This document shows positions 63,157 to 64,000 of a DNA stretch of 64,000 nt, piece by piece (within the stretch, counting starts at the first letter, position 1; each line of letters opens with the position of its first letter). The stretch lies in the NCBI GenBank assembly GCA_963701675.1, contig OY969623.1, positions 4,836,001 to 4,900,000 on the forward strand. The letters run 5' to 3'. This DNA is from G963701675 sp963701675 (GTDB lineage: Bacteria > Planctomycetota > Planctomycetia > Gemmatales > Gemmataceae). Below the pieces are notes generated by a model. That model made no database searches. It saw only the letters and a list, made by a program, of their open reading frames with translations, and was not told where the DNA came from. The position numbers were made by a program, and so were the translations under genes.

Positions 63157-63645
63157 TCACTGTTTCATCATCACCATTAGGTCCGAGGCAATCGTCTCTC
63201 CTTTGAGAAACCAGGTAGTTGCCCAAGTCACCGACGATACGGGAATCGAAACTTGCACGGTGACTTTACTTCCGGGCGGCGCGTCGAGCGCCTCCGAAAG
63301 TGTGTTTCCGTCAGGATCGACAACCGTGATGGTAATCGTGCCGATCGGAGTTCCCGTGCCCGAGCCGGATGGTGGCGGCGGGTTGAAGCGCGCACTATCG
63401 TAGCCGTTATCCCTCATGATGTTGAGGGCATCGTTGTAAATAGCGGTCTTGCCGTACTGCCGAAGAATGCCCGTCCGGCAACCTTTGCGAGCGGCGTTGC
63501 AAAGCGTCATCTTTGCCATCATTCCGCGGCTAAATTCGAACATGCCGATGATCAATGCCGCAAGGACTGGGACGAGCAGCGCCAGCTCAACGGCGGCGGC
63601 GCCGCGTCGAGCTGATCGTGGCCTCGATATTCGAAACAATGTCAC
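63157..63645 (-). CDS. TadE-like pseudopilin
   Basis: 162 aa. 'RRGAAAVELALLVPVLAALIIGMFEFSRGMMAKMTLCNAARKGCRTG' is the TadE signature, with the pilin helix and a Glu at the start of the mature part. The rest is a small beta domain ('GTITITVVDPDGN', 'PGSKVTVQVSIPVSSVTW'). Part of the same minus-strand operon. Confidence 0.88.
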   Translation of the reverse strand: MTLFRISRPRSARRGAAAVELALLVPVLAALIIGMFEFSRGMMAKMTLCNAARKGCRTGILRQYGKTAIYNDALNIMRDNGYDSARFNPPPPSGSGTGTPIGTITITVVDPDGNTLSEALDAPPGSKVTVQVSIPVSSVTWATTWFLKGETIASDLMVMMKQ

Positions 63646-63662
63646 GCGCGTGTCCTCCCGAA

Positions 63663-64000
63663 TTACTCGCGACGCATGGTAAACTGCCCGCTCAGGTTTC
63701 CCGTCGGCCCAAGGCTCATCGGACCAACTCCCGGTACGGTGATTTGCATCCCGGCCGTCGGCATCCAGGTCACGTTGGAAACCGGCACCTGCACCGTCAC
63801 CGTAATCTCGGTGTAAGACGGCATCCCCGATGCTTCCGTTACGTTGCCAACGCCGTCGTTTATGACCACTTGTGCTGTTTCGCCGCTAATACCGACCGTG
63901 GTAAGAAAACTGGTCGCGGCGTCTGTAATCTGTGACGTCGACGTCCCTTCAAGAATTCCCTTCCGGCATCCCTTGCGCGCGGCTTCGGTCAACAACTCGG
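63663..64000 (-). CDS. TadE-like pseudopilin, 5' end outside window
   Basis: Frame open to the right edge. The visible part continues '..TEAARKGCRKGILEG' after the pilin helix (missing here), and ends 'PVSNVTWMPTAGMQITVPGVGPMSLGPTG'. It is a paralog of the 63157-63645 gene (shared 'TEITVTVQVPVSNVTW' pattern). Confidence 0.8.
   Translation of the reverse strand, partial: ELLTEAARKGCRKGILEGTSTSQITDAATSFLTTVGISGETAQVVINDGVGNVTEASGMPSYTEITVTVQVPVSNVTWMPTAGMQITVPGVGPMSLGPTGNLSGQFTMRRE

Overview
The window is bacterial chromosome with the signature of the phylum Planctomycetota, probably the Gemmatales/Pirellulales side. The evidence is a DUF1559 prepilin-like protein with its small lipoprotein partner, an ECF sigma factor next to a Ser/Thr kinase with a large non-kinase C-terminus, HEAT-type secreted proteins with the local LGS.FAEREAA..EL motif, TadE/TadG-like proteins, and many dispersed GC-rich hairpins. 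Core genes (aceE-aceF-lpd, tatC, polX, parB, tyrS, mfd, asd, truA, aroA) show it is chromosomal. The exact genus cannot be read from the sequence.

Layout. 0-6.9 kb: lipoprotein, family 5 uracil-DNA glycosylase, DUF1559 operon with a terminator, FHA protein, purine nucleoside phosphorylase, TGS GTPase, SnoaL-like protein. 6.9-12.5 kb: pyruvate dehydrogenase operon (E1, E2, E3). 12.5-20 kb: envelope genes (HEAT protein, membrane protein, ArnT-like glycosyltransferase, TatC, DUF1508 protein, TolC). 20-23.5 kb: a small toxin-antitoxin-like pair, then a BlaI/BlaR1-type regulator-protease operon with a visible promoter and double operator. 23.5-31 kb: HicB, Ser/Thr kinase, ECF sigma, PolX, PseG-like protein, parS and ParB. 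32-35.2 kb: tRNA-Pro, YdeI-like protein, a PD-(D/E)XK nuclease-like gene, and a REP-associated transposase with its hairpins. 35.3-42.7 kb: a propeller protein and a stress cluster (RibD, DUF1428, SRPBCC, MoaD-like plus BNR protein, DoxX, DGPF protein, ECF42-like sigma). 42.7-44.8 kb: a plasmid-type replication initiator beside iteron-like repeats and an AT-rich stretch. 44.8-49 kb: UbiA, YraN, TyrS, HEAT/STN-like protein, and a stub of endonuclease IV. 49-52.3 kb: small membrane proteins and a cluster of decayed toxin-antitoxin-like modules. 52.3-62 kb: parvulin, Mfd, YpfJ, VOC protein, Asd, TruA, AroA. 62-64 kb: Tad-type pseudopilin genes running off the right edge.

Two features cut across the whole window. 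First, at least a dozen genes, several essential (aceE, lpd, tatC, polX, aroA), are split by single small indels, most in GCG-rich contexts. This points to uncorrected sequencing error more than to decay, so those genes are annotated here as single loci with a frameshift. Second, short tandem words (GGGTCAG, GAATTCA, and a 9-mer around CGCAGATT) occur between genes and also in frame inside aceE, mfd and the Ser/Thr kinase gene, each time where a surface loop is expected.

The observations most worth following up are the initiator-plus-iteron locus at 42.7-44.8 kb, with parS/parB 14 kb away, and the coding-sequence-invading short repeats.
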